Virus record (IMG/VR): IMGVR_UViG_3300047552_001395
Coordinates: 1-22,400 of that record
Source of the DNA: a virus
Length of the DNA: 22,400 nt
Direction: 5' to 3' (one strand)
Part shown: in pieces, positions 1 to 7,586 of the stretch
Layout: the number at the start of each line of letters is the position of its first letter
Numbering within the stretch: the first letter of the stretch is position 1
Notes under the pieces: model-generated
What the model saw: the letters and a program-made list of their open reading frames with translations, nothing else
Database searches by the model: none
What the model was told of the DNA's origin: nothing
Translations under genes and position numbers: made by a program

Positions 1-165
1 ACATGTTATGCTGGTTGCCGTGTTGCCACGGGTGCCGAGGAACACCAGGTCACCCGAGGTCGGCACCGCCGTAGCCGGCGCGCCGGTGGTGAAGTTCCAC
101 CACTGGGAAGCCGCGCCGGAAGTGTTTGCCAACGCCGCGTTGGCGTTGAATGCGAGTTCTGCCAT
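1..165 (-). CDS. Tail-associated protein, 3' end outside the window
   Basis: This reading frame begins with MAELAFNANAA and stays open for 55 codons to the left edge, so its C-terminus is missing. The visible part is rich in Ala, Thr and Gly with a WWNFTTGAP stretch, a composition typical of phage fibre or virion surface proteins. It starts one base after the TAG stop of the YD-repeat gene upstream, so it very likely belongs to the same tail operon. No Shine-Dalgarno sequence precedes the ATG. I do not recognise a family. The tail assignment rests on position and composition only. Confidence 0.6.
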   Translation of the reverse strand, partial: MAELAFNANAALANTSGAASQWWNFTTGAPATAVPTSGDLVFLGTRGNTATSITC

Positions 166-166
166 G

Positions 167-520
167 CTATGAAACGGTTACGGCGATAAGTTTACCGTCG
201 GAATAATCCAGCGCCTTGGACTGGTAGCTGCCCGTCCCAGCGACGGCTGCGAGCGTTCCGTCCGGGTTATAGGTGAACGTCTTGGACCCGTAGGCGTCCG
301 TGACGGAAAGCAAGGAACCGTCCGGGTTGTACGCGAACGTCTTGCTAAGGTCGTTGAGCTTGTATTGCTGGTGCGGATTCGCTTCCGCCACGTGCGCGTC
401 CAAGGCTATGGCCCCGCTCGGACCCTGCTGCGCCGGGAACTCCACGAGAATATCCGCCGGTTTCGTGACGGTGACCGCGATGATCGGCGGTTCTGTAAGC
501 GTGACGTTGATGTCCGCCAT
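167..520 (-). CDS. Small tail protein with collagen-like and YD-like repeats
   Basis: The 117-residue protein has three visible parts. The N-terminal third (about 1-30) is Val/Thr-rich beta sequence. A short QQGPSG collagen-like turn and a HVAEANPHQQYK segment follow (about 31-54); the H...NPHQQY pattern is common in phage tail fibre proteins. The C-terminal half (about 60-117) contains three imperfect repeats, FAYNPDGSL, FTYNPDGTL and LDYSDGKL, which resemble the YD repeats of Rhs and fibre proteins. The start overlaps the stop of the BppU-like gene in a TAATG junction, suggesting translational coupling. A role as a receptor-binding or fibre accessory subunit is inferred from these motifs and from its place in the tail module. 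Confidence 0.75.
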   Translation of the reverse strand: MADINVTLTEPPIIAVTVTKPADILVEFPAQQGPSGAIALDAHVAEANPHQQYKLNDLSKTFAYNPDGSLLSVTDAYGSKTFTYNPDGTLAAVAGTGSYQSKALDYSDGKLIAVTVS

Positions 521-840
521 TAGGTGGTCACGTCAAAGGTGATTTGGAAGCCGCCCTTGAGGATGGTGGTCACGACGCCCGCCGCGTCGGTGAGCTGGAT
601 GTCGTACCAGTAATTCCCCAGGGCGAGCGCCATCTGCGCCGCCGTGAACGTGACGACGCCTTCGCCGGTCGCCGGGGTGTAGACTACCGCCGTGGCCTGC
701 AAAACGGGCGAAGCGTCGCCCGGATTCGTCTTGATGGTGAACTTGACCGTAGAACCCGTCAGATCGATGGCGGCCCCTTGGTCGTCCTTGAAGGCCAGGT
801 TCCTCACGAAGGTATCGCCTCGGGTGTGGGAGATGTCCAT
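520..840 (-). CDS. BppU N-terminal/Ig-like tail protein
   Basis: The 106-residue protein opens with a RGDTFVRNLAF segment, then DLTGSTVKFTIK, a GEGVVTF strand, and GNYWYDIQL near residue 80. This series of beta strands matches the small beta-sandwich at the N-terminus of BppU-type baseplate upper proteins, often found as short stand-alone ORFs in siphophage tail modules. Such domains anchor receptor-binding proteins to the baseplate. Here the protein is only that domain, with no C-terminal fibre part, so a partner such as the next gene may supply it. It ends at a TAATG overlap with the YD-repeat gene. The family call is by pattern only. Confidence 0.65.
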   Translation of the reverse strand: MDISHTRGDTFVRNLAFKDDQGAAIDLTGSTVKFTIKTNPGDASPVLQATAVVYTPATGEGVVTFTAAQMALALGNYWYDIQLTDAAGVVTTILKGGFQITFDVTT

Positions 841-849
841 GGGCGGGAG

Positions 850-1329
850 TTACGGATTCAGCTTATCGGCGGCGGCCCGGATTGCAAGTCGCGTTTTCAA
901 GAGGTTCCGCAGGTCAACCGGGTCGATGAGGTAGTCCAAGGCCGGGAACTCCGACGGGCGGCAAGCGTTGAGGAACCCATAGGCCAGCTCGGAGCAGAAC
1001 CACCGATCCGGGTCTTGGCGGCGCTTGTTGAGCAGGAACGACAGGATGGCGCGGAAGTCGTATCCGCCGTCCTTCTGCGCCGCCAAGAGGAACGCGCGGC
1101 CGCGATCCAATTCCTCGTCCGTGAAGTCAAATTCGTACCGTTCCGTGCCGCGTTTCCCGATCCGTTCCGCCTCGTGTGACTCGATCACCCCGCCGAACGG
1201 CACCGCCTCCGTCACCCAGCAGGGCGTGGCGACGATTCCTGCGTGCGAGAAATCCCCGCCCGACTTCCACGCGATGGCGTAGCCGACGGGGGAGGCGGGG
1301 CGCTCGAAGATGATGGAGGCGGTCGGCAT
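850..1329 (-). CDS. Permuted NlpC/P60-type (YiiX-like) cysteine peptidase
   Basis: The 159-residue protein shows the order of a circularly permuted papain-fold enzyme: a FSHAGIV motif with His29 near the N-terminus, then YDFRAILSFLL (about 90-100), then WFCSELAY with Cys112 and Glu114. In YiiX/YebB-like NlpC/P60 relatives the equivalent His and Cys form the active site, which cleaves amide or ester bonds in peptidoglycan, lipids or proteins. No signal peptide or membrane segment is visible. Because it sits among tail genes, it may be a tail-associated cell-wall enzyme used at entry or the phage endolysin; the sequence does not decide which. The start lies two bases after the TAG of the preceding gene. 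Confidence 0.75.
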   Translation of the reverse strand: MPTASIIFERPASPVGYAIAWKSGGDFSHAGIVATPCWVTEAVPFGGVIESHEAERIGKRGTERYEFDFTDEELDRGRAFLLAAQKDGGYDFRAILSFLLNKRRQDPDRWFCSELAYGFLNACRPSEFPALDYLIDPVDLRNLLKTRLAIRAAADKLNP

Positions 1330-1331
1330 GT

Positions 1332-1763
1332 CTATCGGAGGTCAAGAAGGGTTTCCGGGCGCTCGAAGCTGGGATCTGTGGACGCCTCGGCGGTGACGAA
1401 CAATCCCGGCTCGCGCTCCGTGAGGTCGCAGTAGGCCCGGAGGAACCCGGCCAGCTCTTCCTTTGAGACCGTCTTGACGGCGAAATCCCGCCCGAAGTTC
1501 ACCAATTCGGCCACCACGGCCTCGTCTGTGAAATTGAGCGCGGCCATTCCGGCTGTGTCCCATTCCAGCTTGCCCACGCGGAGGCCGGAAATCTGCCCGT
1601 TCGGGAGGGTCTTGTATTTGGTCTCTGGCACCAGCTCGTCGGTGAGGTTGGCGATTCCCTGGCACTCGGGGTACTTCGGCAGGAACTCGAAGGACGGGGT
1701 GTAGCGGGAATTGCCCGCGAGCGGCTGGAACTTGTAGCGGTACAGGAAGAACTGGGAGGCCAT
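1332..1763 (-). CDS. Unrecognised tail-module protein
   Basis: This 143-residue protein begins MASQFFLYRYKFQPL and has no motif I can assign. It contains a GQISGLRVGKLEWDTAGMAAL segment cut by turns, then an acidic helical part (about 75-112) with KTVSKEELAGFLRAYC. The composition is that of a soluble mixed alpha/beta protein without membrane segments or coiled coil. It lies between the LamG-like adhesin and the cysteine peptidase, starting about 10 bases after the adhesin stop (TAACCCCCGTTTTATG) and ending in TAGACATG with the peptidase gene. A role as a chaperone or small virion part for the neighbouring fibre is possible but unsupported. Confidence 0.8.
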   Translation of the reverse strand: MASQFFLYRYKFQPLAGNSRYTPSFEFLPKYPECQGIANLTDELVPETKYKTLPNGQISGLRVGKLEWDTAGMAALNFTDEAVVAELVNFGRDFAVKTVSKEELAGFLRAYCDLTEREPGLFVTAEASTDPSFERPETLLDLR

Positions 1764-1773
1764 AAAACGGGGG

Positions 1774-3342
1774 TTAGTTGCGGTAGGTGCCGAAATAATG
1801 GGACTGGATTTCCTGCTGTGTCAACAGTTCGTCCGTCGCGAAGTAGTCGCCGCCCTGCGAGGCGCTGTTGGCTCCGCCGTCGTTGTCGGATCCGATGGTG
1901 AAGCCTATGCCCGTGGTAGAAGGGAGCGCCGCAACGGTTCCCGACGCAACGAGCGCGCCGTTGAGGTAGAGCGAGACGGCGGTGCCGTTGCGGACGCACG
2001 CGCAATGGAACCACTTGTCCGCCGTCAACGCCGTGCCGCCGTAAACCTCGGTGAGGCTCCCGGAGACAATGTTGAGGAACCAAAGCTGTGCGCTGGCGCC
2101 GCGGACGTAGAACCCGAACCAACTCGTGCCGCCTCCTCCGTCGTAGCGCGCTCCCATGATGATCCGGTGGACGCTGACGCTCGGGAACTTGCACCACGCC
2201 ATATAGGTGCCGACGGAATACTTGAAGTTGTCGCCGAACGACACGCGCGACGGGGCGCCCGGGAAAGCCAGCGCGTCGTTCTGCCCGGCGCGGATTTTCG
2301 TCTCCGCCGTGGAGACCATCGTCCCGTTCTTGGTGTTGTCCGCGATGTTGTAGACGGTCGTGCCGTTGAAGTATCCGGGGGCGTAGAGCTTCGCCTTGGA
2401 GAGCGTGGATGGGAGGATGGAACGCCGGAATGCGTAAGGGTAGCGGCCGGACTTGAAGCAGTTTTCAAGGTACGTCTGTTGCGCGGCGGTGACTGTTCCC
2501 GCCGGGTAGTAGAGAACAGCCCGGACGGTGTTGGCGGTGTTAATACCCGTCGCCGTGACCGCCGCGACGTTCTTTTCCAGCTTCCAACCGGAGTTGTTCC
2601 AGTAGACGAAAGAGTCCCCGGAGACGGAAGTCCAGGACTGGTTAGGCCCGGCGATGGCGCGGGAGATGCCGAACTCGTCGTTGGCGACCGTCCCGGCGGT
2701 GCGCGTGGCCTTGGTAGCAAGGCTCACGTCGTAAAAGGTGTCCTCGCCCACGGCGTCGAGGTACGCGGTGGGATTCGGGATGACCGCCCCGAAGTCGCTC
2801 CCGCCTCCCAGCTTGCGGTTGAACTCGTGCCAAAAGCGCAGGATGTCGTCGGCGGACGGCTTGGCGTTGAAAGTGCGGACGGCGGCGGCACTACCTAGGA
2901 AGGACGACACGCCAAAATTCCAGTTCGCGGCGGTGATGGAATCGTGGGTGACCATCACGAAGTTCCAGGCGTTGAGCGTCAAAGCGGCCGAGGCTTGGCC
3001 GTTGACGTAGATGGCGGAGTTCGTCAGCCCGGTCTGCGTAATGTTGTTGCTGGCGTCGATGGCGAGCTTGGCCGTCCCCGTGACGTACTGGAAAAGGTCT
3101 TTCGTGTTGGCCGTAGGACGGATGAACGCCATAAATCCCTGCACGGACGCCAGGGACGCGCGGGTGAGGTTCGAGGTCGCACCGAAAACGCCGCATTGCT
3201 TCTGATACCCGACAGGGCAGTCCGCATAGGTGACGTTCGTCCCGGTGTAGGTGACCTTCGTCCCGTCGTTCGTATCGGCTACGCTGCCATTCAACAGGAC
3301 TTCCCCGATGACGGCGGCGCGCGGCAGCGAGAAATAGGTCAT
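1774..3342 (-). CDS. Tail adhesin with two LamG/concanavalin-like modules
   Basis: The 522-residue protein appears to have two beta-sandwich modules of the LamG/ConA-like type. The first spans roughly 20-160 and includes GFMAFIRPT, IYVNGQ and LNAWNFVMVTHD. The second spans roughly 318-522 and includes VGTYMAWCKF, WFHCACVRNGT, VSLYLNGALVASG and GIGFTIGSDNDGG, then a final helix ELLTQQEIQSHYFG. The 'W...V....g..v.lyvNG' pattern in both is typical of laminin-G-like carbohydrate-binding domains. Between them lies a helical and loop region (about 163-315). Placement downstream of the baseplate hub suggests a receptor-binding or surface-polysaccharide-binding fibre. It starts in a TAAACCCATG junction without a Shine-Dalgarno sequence. 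Confidence 0.8.
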   Translation of the reverse strand: MTYFSLPRAAVIGEVLLNGSVADTNDGTKVTYTGTNVTYADCPVGYQKQCGVFGATSNLTRASLASVQGFMAFIRPTANTKDLFQYVTGTAKLAIDASNNITQTGLTNSAIYVNGQASAALTLNAWNFVMVTHDSITAANWNFGVSSFLGSAAAVRTFNAKPSADDILRFWHEFNRKLGGGSDFGAVIPNPTAYLDAVGEDTFYDVSLATKATRTAGTVANDEFGISRAIAGPNQSWTSVSGDSFVYWNNSGWKLEKNVAAVTATGINTANTVRAVLYYPAGTVTAAQQTYLENCFKSGRYPYAFRRSILPSTLSKAKLYAPGYFNGTTVYNIADNTKNGTMVSTAETKIRAGQNDALAFPGAPSRVSFGDNFKYSVGTYMAWCKFPSVSVHRIIMGARYDGGGGTSWFGFYVRGASAQLWFLNIVSGSLTEVYGGTALTADKWFHCACVRNGTAVSLYLNGALVASGTVAALPSTTGIGFTIGSDNDGGANSASQGGDYFATDELLTQQEIQSHYFGTYRN

Positions 3343-3346
3343 GGGT

Positions 3347-4213
3347 TTAGGCGGAGAAGCGGAGGATGAGGCGCGGGTTGACCGCCGGGGTGGTGGAACC
3401 GACGCCCGTCAGCGTGGCGTACAGCACGTCCCCGTCGGCTATCGCGGCGGAGGTGAAGGATGTGACAGGGGTTCCGACATAGCGGCCGTTGGTAGCGGAT
3501 TCCGTGGTGGTGACTTGGAGCGTGGAGGACAGGATGTTCCCGGAGCTGGTGGAGTTCTTGCGGAGTTCGCAAATCAGGTTGCTTCCCACCGGGAGCGTAT
3601 CGGAGATGACGGTGACTTCCGCGAGCGTCTTGGCCGTGGTGGCGTCAAACTTCCCGAGGATACCCACGACTGCGGGGCCTTCGTAGGATTGGGCGGTGAA
3701 CTCGTAGGCGGAACCCCCTGCTGCCGCGTTCTGGAACGTCGGGGCGGAAGAAGCTCCGTTGGACGTGAGGACTTGTGCCGCCGAGCCCGGTGCGGCGATG
3801 GGAAGCCATACGGCGTTCGCCCAGGCCCCGGAATGGTAGGTTCGTTCGACGCGGGTGCCTACGATGGCGTAAGCGGTGCCTCCGATGGTGGCGGTGCCGT
3901 TGCGGACCAAGACAGTGAACCCGTGGCCCGCTTCCGGCGTGGGATCGGTGACGGTCGCCGTTCCCGTGATGATATAGTTCCCGTGGACGGCGGCGGTGAA
4001 GTCGGTCGTCTTTTCTTCGCAGACGGACTGCTTTCCCGCAAGATCTGCCACGCCAGCCTTTCCGTCCAAAGCCGCCTGCGTCGCGTTGGAAATCGGGAAA
4101 GAGGCAGGCGTTGCGGCCTTCGTGACGCCGGACGTTGTTTCATCGAAAGGGAAAAGGTCGCTCGCCCCCGGAGACCCGAGGGGGAGTTCGGAGATTTTTT
4201 CGGGGAGGGCCAT
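3347..4213 (-). CDS. Tail fibre-like protein
   Basis: The 288-residue protein begins MALPEKISELPLGSP, with a following SDLFPFDETTSGVTKAAT stretch; this 'ISELP...D..P' opening is frequent in phage fibre proteins. A GSAAQVLTSNGASSAPTFQN segment near residues 142-161 is another recurrent fibre motif that usually precedes a distal domain. The C-terminal part (about 168-288) is Thr/Val-rich beta sequence. It lies between two other fibre-like genes and overlaps neither. The start is preceded by GTAAAAAATG, an A-rich leader rather than a Shine-Dalgarno sequence. The exact receptor or partner cannot be inferred. Confidence 0.75.
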   Translation of the reverse strand: MALPEKISELPLGSPGASDLFPFDETTSGVTKAATPASFPISNATQAALDGKAGVADLAGKQSVCEEKTTDFTAAVHGNYIITGTATVTDPTPEAGHGFTVLVRNGTATIGGTAYAIVGTRVERTYHSGAWANAVWLPIAAPGSAAQVLTSNGASSAPTFQNAAAGGSAYEFTAQSYEGPAVVGILGKFDATTAKTLAEVTVISDTLPVGSNLICELRKNSTSSGNILSSTLQVTTTESATNGRYVGTPVTSFTSAAIADGDVLYATLTGVGSTTPAVNPRLILRFSA

Positions 4214-4216
4214 TTT

Positions 4217-5557
4217 TTACAGGTTAACCGTGAAAAATGAGGCGATCTTGGCGATGAGGTTCTGCGTGAGGTCGTACTTGATCGCCAGCGGCCCGACCCG
4301 CGAGTTCGGGTTGTAGTACGTCGAAACGTCTTTGCAGTAGAGCTGTACCAAATCACCGGCGGCGAGCGTGAAATTTTCCGTCCACGACTGCGTTCCAGTA
4401 CTTCCAGCCAATCGTTCCGTACCCACCGCAACGCCGTTGATGTAAATCCTCCCGTTTTGGTAGTCGTCCGAATCGAACGGGTCGAGGTTCAGCGTGACGG
4501 CGTAGGTTCCAGCGAGGTTGCACTGGATCTCGAATTTCTTGGTGTAGACCGTTTCCGGGCAAGCCACCGTTCCGCCGGACTGCTTAGCAAGGTAGGTGCT
4601 ACCCGCGCTCATCGTATAGCCCCACGTCGAGAAAATCTCGCTGGCGTCCGGCACGACGTTGGCCGATCCCGTGAGGGTTTCAGCGCCGGTTGCGCGCTCG
4701 ACGCTACCCGCTTCCGAGGTGGACGCGAGCTTGGCGGCGATGGCTTGCTTGGTACGAAGCGGCGTCATCATCTTCGTGTTGTCCACGGCCGCCTCCGCTT
4801 CCGCTTGGCTGGCGACGTTGTACCCCGTGTACGGCGCCGAGGTGACGCGGAAATTCGTCCCGTCGTAGTGCAGGACGACGACCTGGCCGGAAAGGATCAT
4901 CCCGGCCGGAACGTCCGTCGTGCCGTCGGGCAGTTTCAAGGTCTTGGCGCCCAGCCCGTTCACGTTCATTGTGACCGGGGAGGTGTTTTGCGCCGGAGCG
5001 GTAAAGACCACCTCCATGCGGTTCGCGTAGGCCGTCGGGGCCGGGGTCAATTCCAGGACGTAGGCCGACGCGGAACCCGTGGCGGCGCCGCTGTTGAACG
5101 CCTTGTCGCGGGCCGCCTCCGCCGCCGTGCGGGTGTAAACCCGTGCGTCCGTGATTACGCCGGATGCCACCGTGGCGAGGCGGATATGGGCCGTGGCGGG
5201 CCAATCGGCGCCCGTTGCTACCTGGGCCAGACCGGAACCGTCCGAGACCGTGTTGAGAGAAGGGTCGTTGACACGCGCGGCGATAGGCTCCAGCCAAATC
5301 TTTTTCGTGCCGGAGGTGTCGATGGTTTCCGCCGTGGTAAGCTCCACGTGCATGAGAAATTTCTCGTTCGGCGTGGTGGACGTGCGGATGCCCACGACGA
5401 GCGCGCGCCCGAGGGCGACGCTGTTGGTGGTCACAGCCATCCCTTCGACGACTCCGCCGCCGCCGGGGAGGTCTTTCCAAAGGGAATAGCCGAACGCACC
5501 CAGGTCGTGATCCTTGGTGACGTTGGCGACGCCGGCGATCTGTCCTGCGCGAATCAT
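4217..5557 (-). CDS. Tail fibre protein with distal beta-sandwich
   Basis: The 446-residue protein follows the baseplate hub gene. Residues 1-145 form an Ala/Thr/Val-rich domain common in proximal fibre parts. Residues 170-245 contain TPAPTAYANRMEVVFTAP and VVVLHYDGTNFRVTS, and residues 252-273 contain the AEAAVDNTKMMTPLRTKQAI segment. That last pattern is a hallmark linker of many phage tail fibres. The distal part (about 300-430) looks like a jelly-roll, with IYINGVAVGTERLAGS and FTLAAGDLVQLYC, as in trimeric fibre tips. It most likely forms the main fibre attached to the baseplate. Family membership is assigned from motifs only. Confidence 0.85.
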   Translation of the reverse strand: MIRAGQIAGVANVTKDHDLGAFGYSLWKDLPGGGGVVEGMAVTTNSVALGRALVVGIRTSTTPNEKFLMHVELTTAETIDTSGTKKIWLEPIAARVNDPSLNTVSDGSGLAQVATGADWPATAHIRLATVASGVITDARVYTRTAAEAARDKAFNSGAATGSASAYVLELTPAPTAYANRMEVVFTAPAQNTSPVTMNVNGLGAKTLKLPDGTTDVPAGMILSGQVVVLHYDGTNFRVTSAPYTGYNVASQAEAEAAVDNTKMMTPLRTKQAIAAKLASTSEAGSVERATGAETLTGSANVVPDASEIFSTWGYTMSAGSTYLAKQSGGTVACPETVYTKKFEIQCNLAGTYAVTLNLDPFDSDDYQNGRIYINGVAVGTERLAGSTGTQSWTENFTLAAGDLVQLYCKDVSTYYNPNSRVGPLAIKYDLTQNLIAKIASFFTVNL

Positions 5558-5568
5558 GGTGGGAAAGG

Positions 5569-6738
5569 TTACAGGGAATTGAGGTAGGCTTGGTTCTCGA
5601 TCTGGGCAAGCTTCTTGGACAGGTCGCGGACGTAGGCGTACGTTTCAGACAGTCCCAATGTAACCCGTTCGCTTCCGTTTTCAACACGCAAAGTGAGCTG
5701 GTTGACTATGACGGACGCGTCGATGTCAAGGTATTCGCCGCAGTTGGCTATCCGCAGGGCTATCTTGTCGCCGCATTTCACGCGGGAAAGCGGGTCAACG
5801 ACGGTCTCCGGGGCGGCCTTGGTGACCAAAATCAGCCCGCCGTCCTCCTTCGTGATGGCACCGCCGTCCTCTTTCGCCAGGTAGCGGTCGGCCGGGACGG
5901 GCGGCTGGGACGGTTCCCCGGCGAACTCCACCGTGACCGTGACGACTTTCTGCTCCACCTTCTTGCTCGCCAGATACTCGGCGGCCGCCGCCGCAAGACC
6001 ACCCTCCCGAAATTCCTTGTATTCCCCGAGCGGCCCGTTCGCCGCTATGCTCCCGGCGTCCGTGTCGGTGCGCTTCGTGGTGCCGTCGGAGCTGACCAGG
6101 ACGTTGGAAAGCGTCTCGTAGGTCTCCACCTTCACGTCGCCGCAGTTGGAACCCCACGGGTCGGCCTTGTCGAACTGGACGATGGCGTAGTCCGCCCCAG
6201 CTACCGTGCGGTCAACGCCCAAGAGAGGGGCCATCTTGATGACCGTCCCTTCCGCGCGCCATACGCACCCTGCGGCGCCGGCTATTTCCTCGATGGCGTC
6301 AAAAAGCTTGTCGCCCTGCTTGAACTCCTTAGTCACGGCCGTTGTGACCGCCGAATCGACCGTCCAAGATTCCCCGTAGGCGCTGTTCCAGGCCAGCAAC
6401 AGGCCGCCGACGGCCGTATTGGCGGGCTGGGCGCTGATGGTGGTGTCGGCCAGCACCAGCTTCTTCTGCAAGATGGCCTTGTCCGAGCGGCACGTCACGG
6501 TCAGAACCTCGATGGATGCCTCCACGGAATAGATCGTCCCGGAGAAAATCACCTCGTCCGCCCCGTCCACCACGCGCACGACCTCGACGCGCTGGAACTG
6601 GCGCAGCCCCGTGACCGTGGACGGCAGGACGAACTCGCACACGTCGAAATCGTTGATGTCGCAGGACACCGAAAGCGATATCGGGTCGGATATCGTCTTG
6701 GCTCCGCCGGCGGCGGCTATCTTGAGGAAGTAGGCCAT
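5569..6738 (-). CDS. Baseplate hub/tail-associated protein (gp27-like)
   Basis: The 389-residue protein follows the Dit-like gene, the usual place of the siphophage baseplate hub. Features fitting this are the N-terminal beta-barrel part (about 15-90, including VEVVRVVDGADEVIFSGTIYSV) and the second barrel near 95-190. A YLAKEDGGAITKEDGG segment sits at about 285-300; the doubled EDG motif recurs in tail hub proteins of many siphophages. The C-terminal helix (SKKLAQIENQAYLNSL) may contact the tail fibres. No lysozyme or peptidase extension is present, so the protein is likely only the structural hub. It starts in a TAATG overlap with the distal tail gene. Confidence 0.8.
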   Translation of the reverse strand: MAYFLKIAAAGGAKTISDPISLSVSCDINDFDVCEFVLPSTVTGLRQFQRVEVVRVVDGADEVIFSGTIYSVEASIEVLTVTCRSDKAILQKKLVLADTTISAQPANTAVGGLLLAWNSAYGESWTVDSAVTTAVTKEFKQGDKLFDAIEEIAGAAGCVWRAEGTVIKMAPLLGVDRTVAGADYAIVQFDKADPWGSNCGDVKVETYETLSNVLVSSDGTTKRTDTDAGSIAANGPLGEYKEFREGGLAAAAAEYLASKKVEQKVVTVTVEFAGEPSQPPVPADRYLAKEDGGAITKEDGGLILVTKAAPETVVDPLSRVKCGDKIALRIANCGEYLDIDASVIVNQLTLRVENGSERVTLGLSETYAYVRDLSKKLAQIENQAYLNSL

Positions 6739-7586
6739 TAGGCGATGTACGTGTCATTCCAGTACATGCGGACCAGTGGCGGCGCAGATGGGCTGTAGAT
6801 TCCCGTGATGCTGATGAGATTGTCGCCCGGCATGAGCATGGGCGTGACCGACCCGGCCTCCCGGAAGCCGGAAACGTCGTCGCCGTCGTCCGTCACGGAC
6901 AGCGGCCGCACGGTCGCGTCCAGCACGAATTGCGTGGTGGTCACCCCGGACAGACCGTAGAACCGCCCATTGTTGCGGTTGGTGACCTTGGGGTTTTCGA
7001 TTTCCCCGATGATTTCCAGCCGGATGGGCGCGGGGTAGTTGCCGGCGTTGTTGGCGGAAAACGCGCCCGGGTCCGCCCCCAGCACCAGCGGGACGACGAA
7101 CGGCATAACGGCCCCGTTGACGTTGGAGATGGTGACGTTGCGCGACTTGTCCTCGAACCCGTCGAACGTGGCGTCCGGGGATATGAGGTCAAAGGAAAAC
7201 GACGCCACGGAGTCCGCTTTCTCGTGTTCCCATTCCGGCATCGCGTATACCTGCACGGCGGTCTTGAACATCCGCCCGGCAAAGTCCTCCCACACCAATT
7301 CCAAGAGCGACGTTCCGCTGATGAGGTCGTCCGGCCGCACGGCAGAATTGACCAAATCCACCCCGGCTTGCCGCTCCGCCTCCGTCCCGAACACCCGGCC
7401 CTTGACCGTGAACAGGCGCCCCTGGGCCACGGAACGGCCCACCACGGTGCCCGGGGAGGTTTGGCGGCCCAAGGTGAAGGTGGCAAGCTGAACGTCGTTT
7501 TTGAACGAATCCAGCACCACCCGGTTGGCGCGGGCGTCGGCGTCCGAGAACCCCACCCCGTTCAATGTGACGTTTTTGACGAGCAT
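6738..7586 (-). CDS. Distal tail protein (Dit-like)
   Basis: The 282-residue protein lies directly downstream of the tape measure gene, the standard place of Dit. Its N-terminus (MLVKNVTLNGVGFSD...VVLDSFKND) and the central segment GRLFTVKGRVFGTEAERQAGVDLVNSAV match the ring-forming N-terminal domain of Sipho_tail proteins. A galectin-like beta domain is plausible at about 160-282 (YPAPIRLEIIGEIENPKVTN). Dit forms a hexameric ring joining tail tube to baseplate and carrying the receptor-binding proteins. It starts in a TAATG overlap with the tape measure stop and ends in a TAATG overlap with the hub gene, so these three are probably translationally coupled. Confidence 0.85.
   Translation of the reverse strand: MLVKNVTLNGVGFSDADARANRVVLDSFKNDVQLATFTLGRQTSPGTVVGRSVAQGRLFTVKGRVFGTEAERQAGVDLVNSAVRPDDLISGTSLLELVWEDFAGRMFKTAVQVYAMPEWEHEKADSVASFSFDLISPDATFDGFEDKSRNVTISNVNGAVMPFVVPLVLGADPGAFSANNAGNYPAPIRLEIIGEIENPKVTNRNNGRFYGLSGVTTTQFVLDATVRPLSVTDDGDDVSGFREAGSVTPMLMPGDNLISITGIYSPSAPPLVRMYWNDTYIA

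Noticed and set aside
1798-2898. 366-codon plus-strand frame
   Set aside because: Antisense to the LamG-like adhesin, with low-complexity Arg/Val/Gly composition and no neighbours on that strand.
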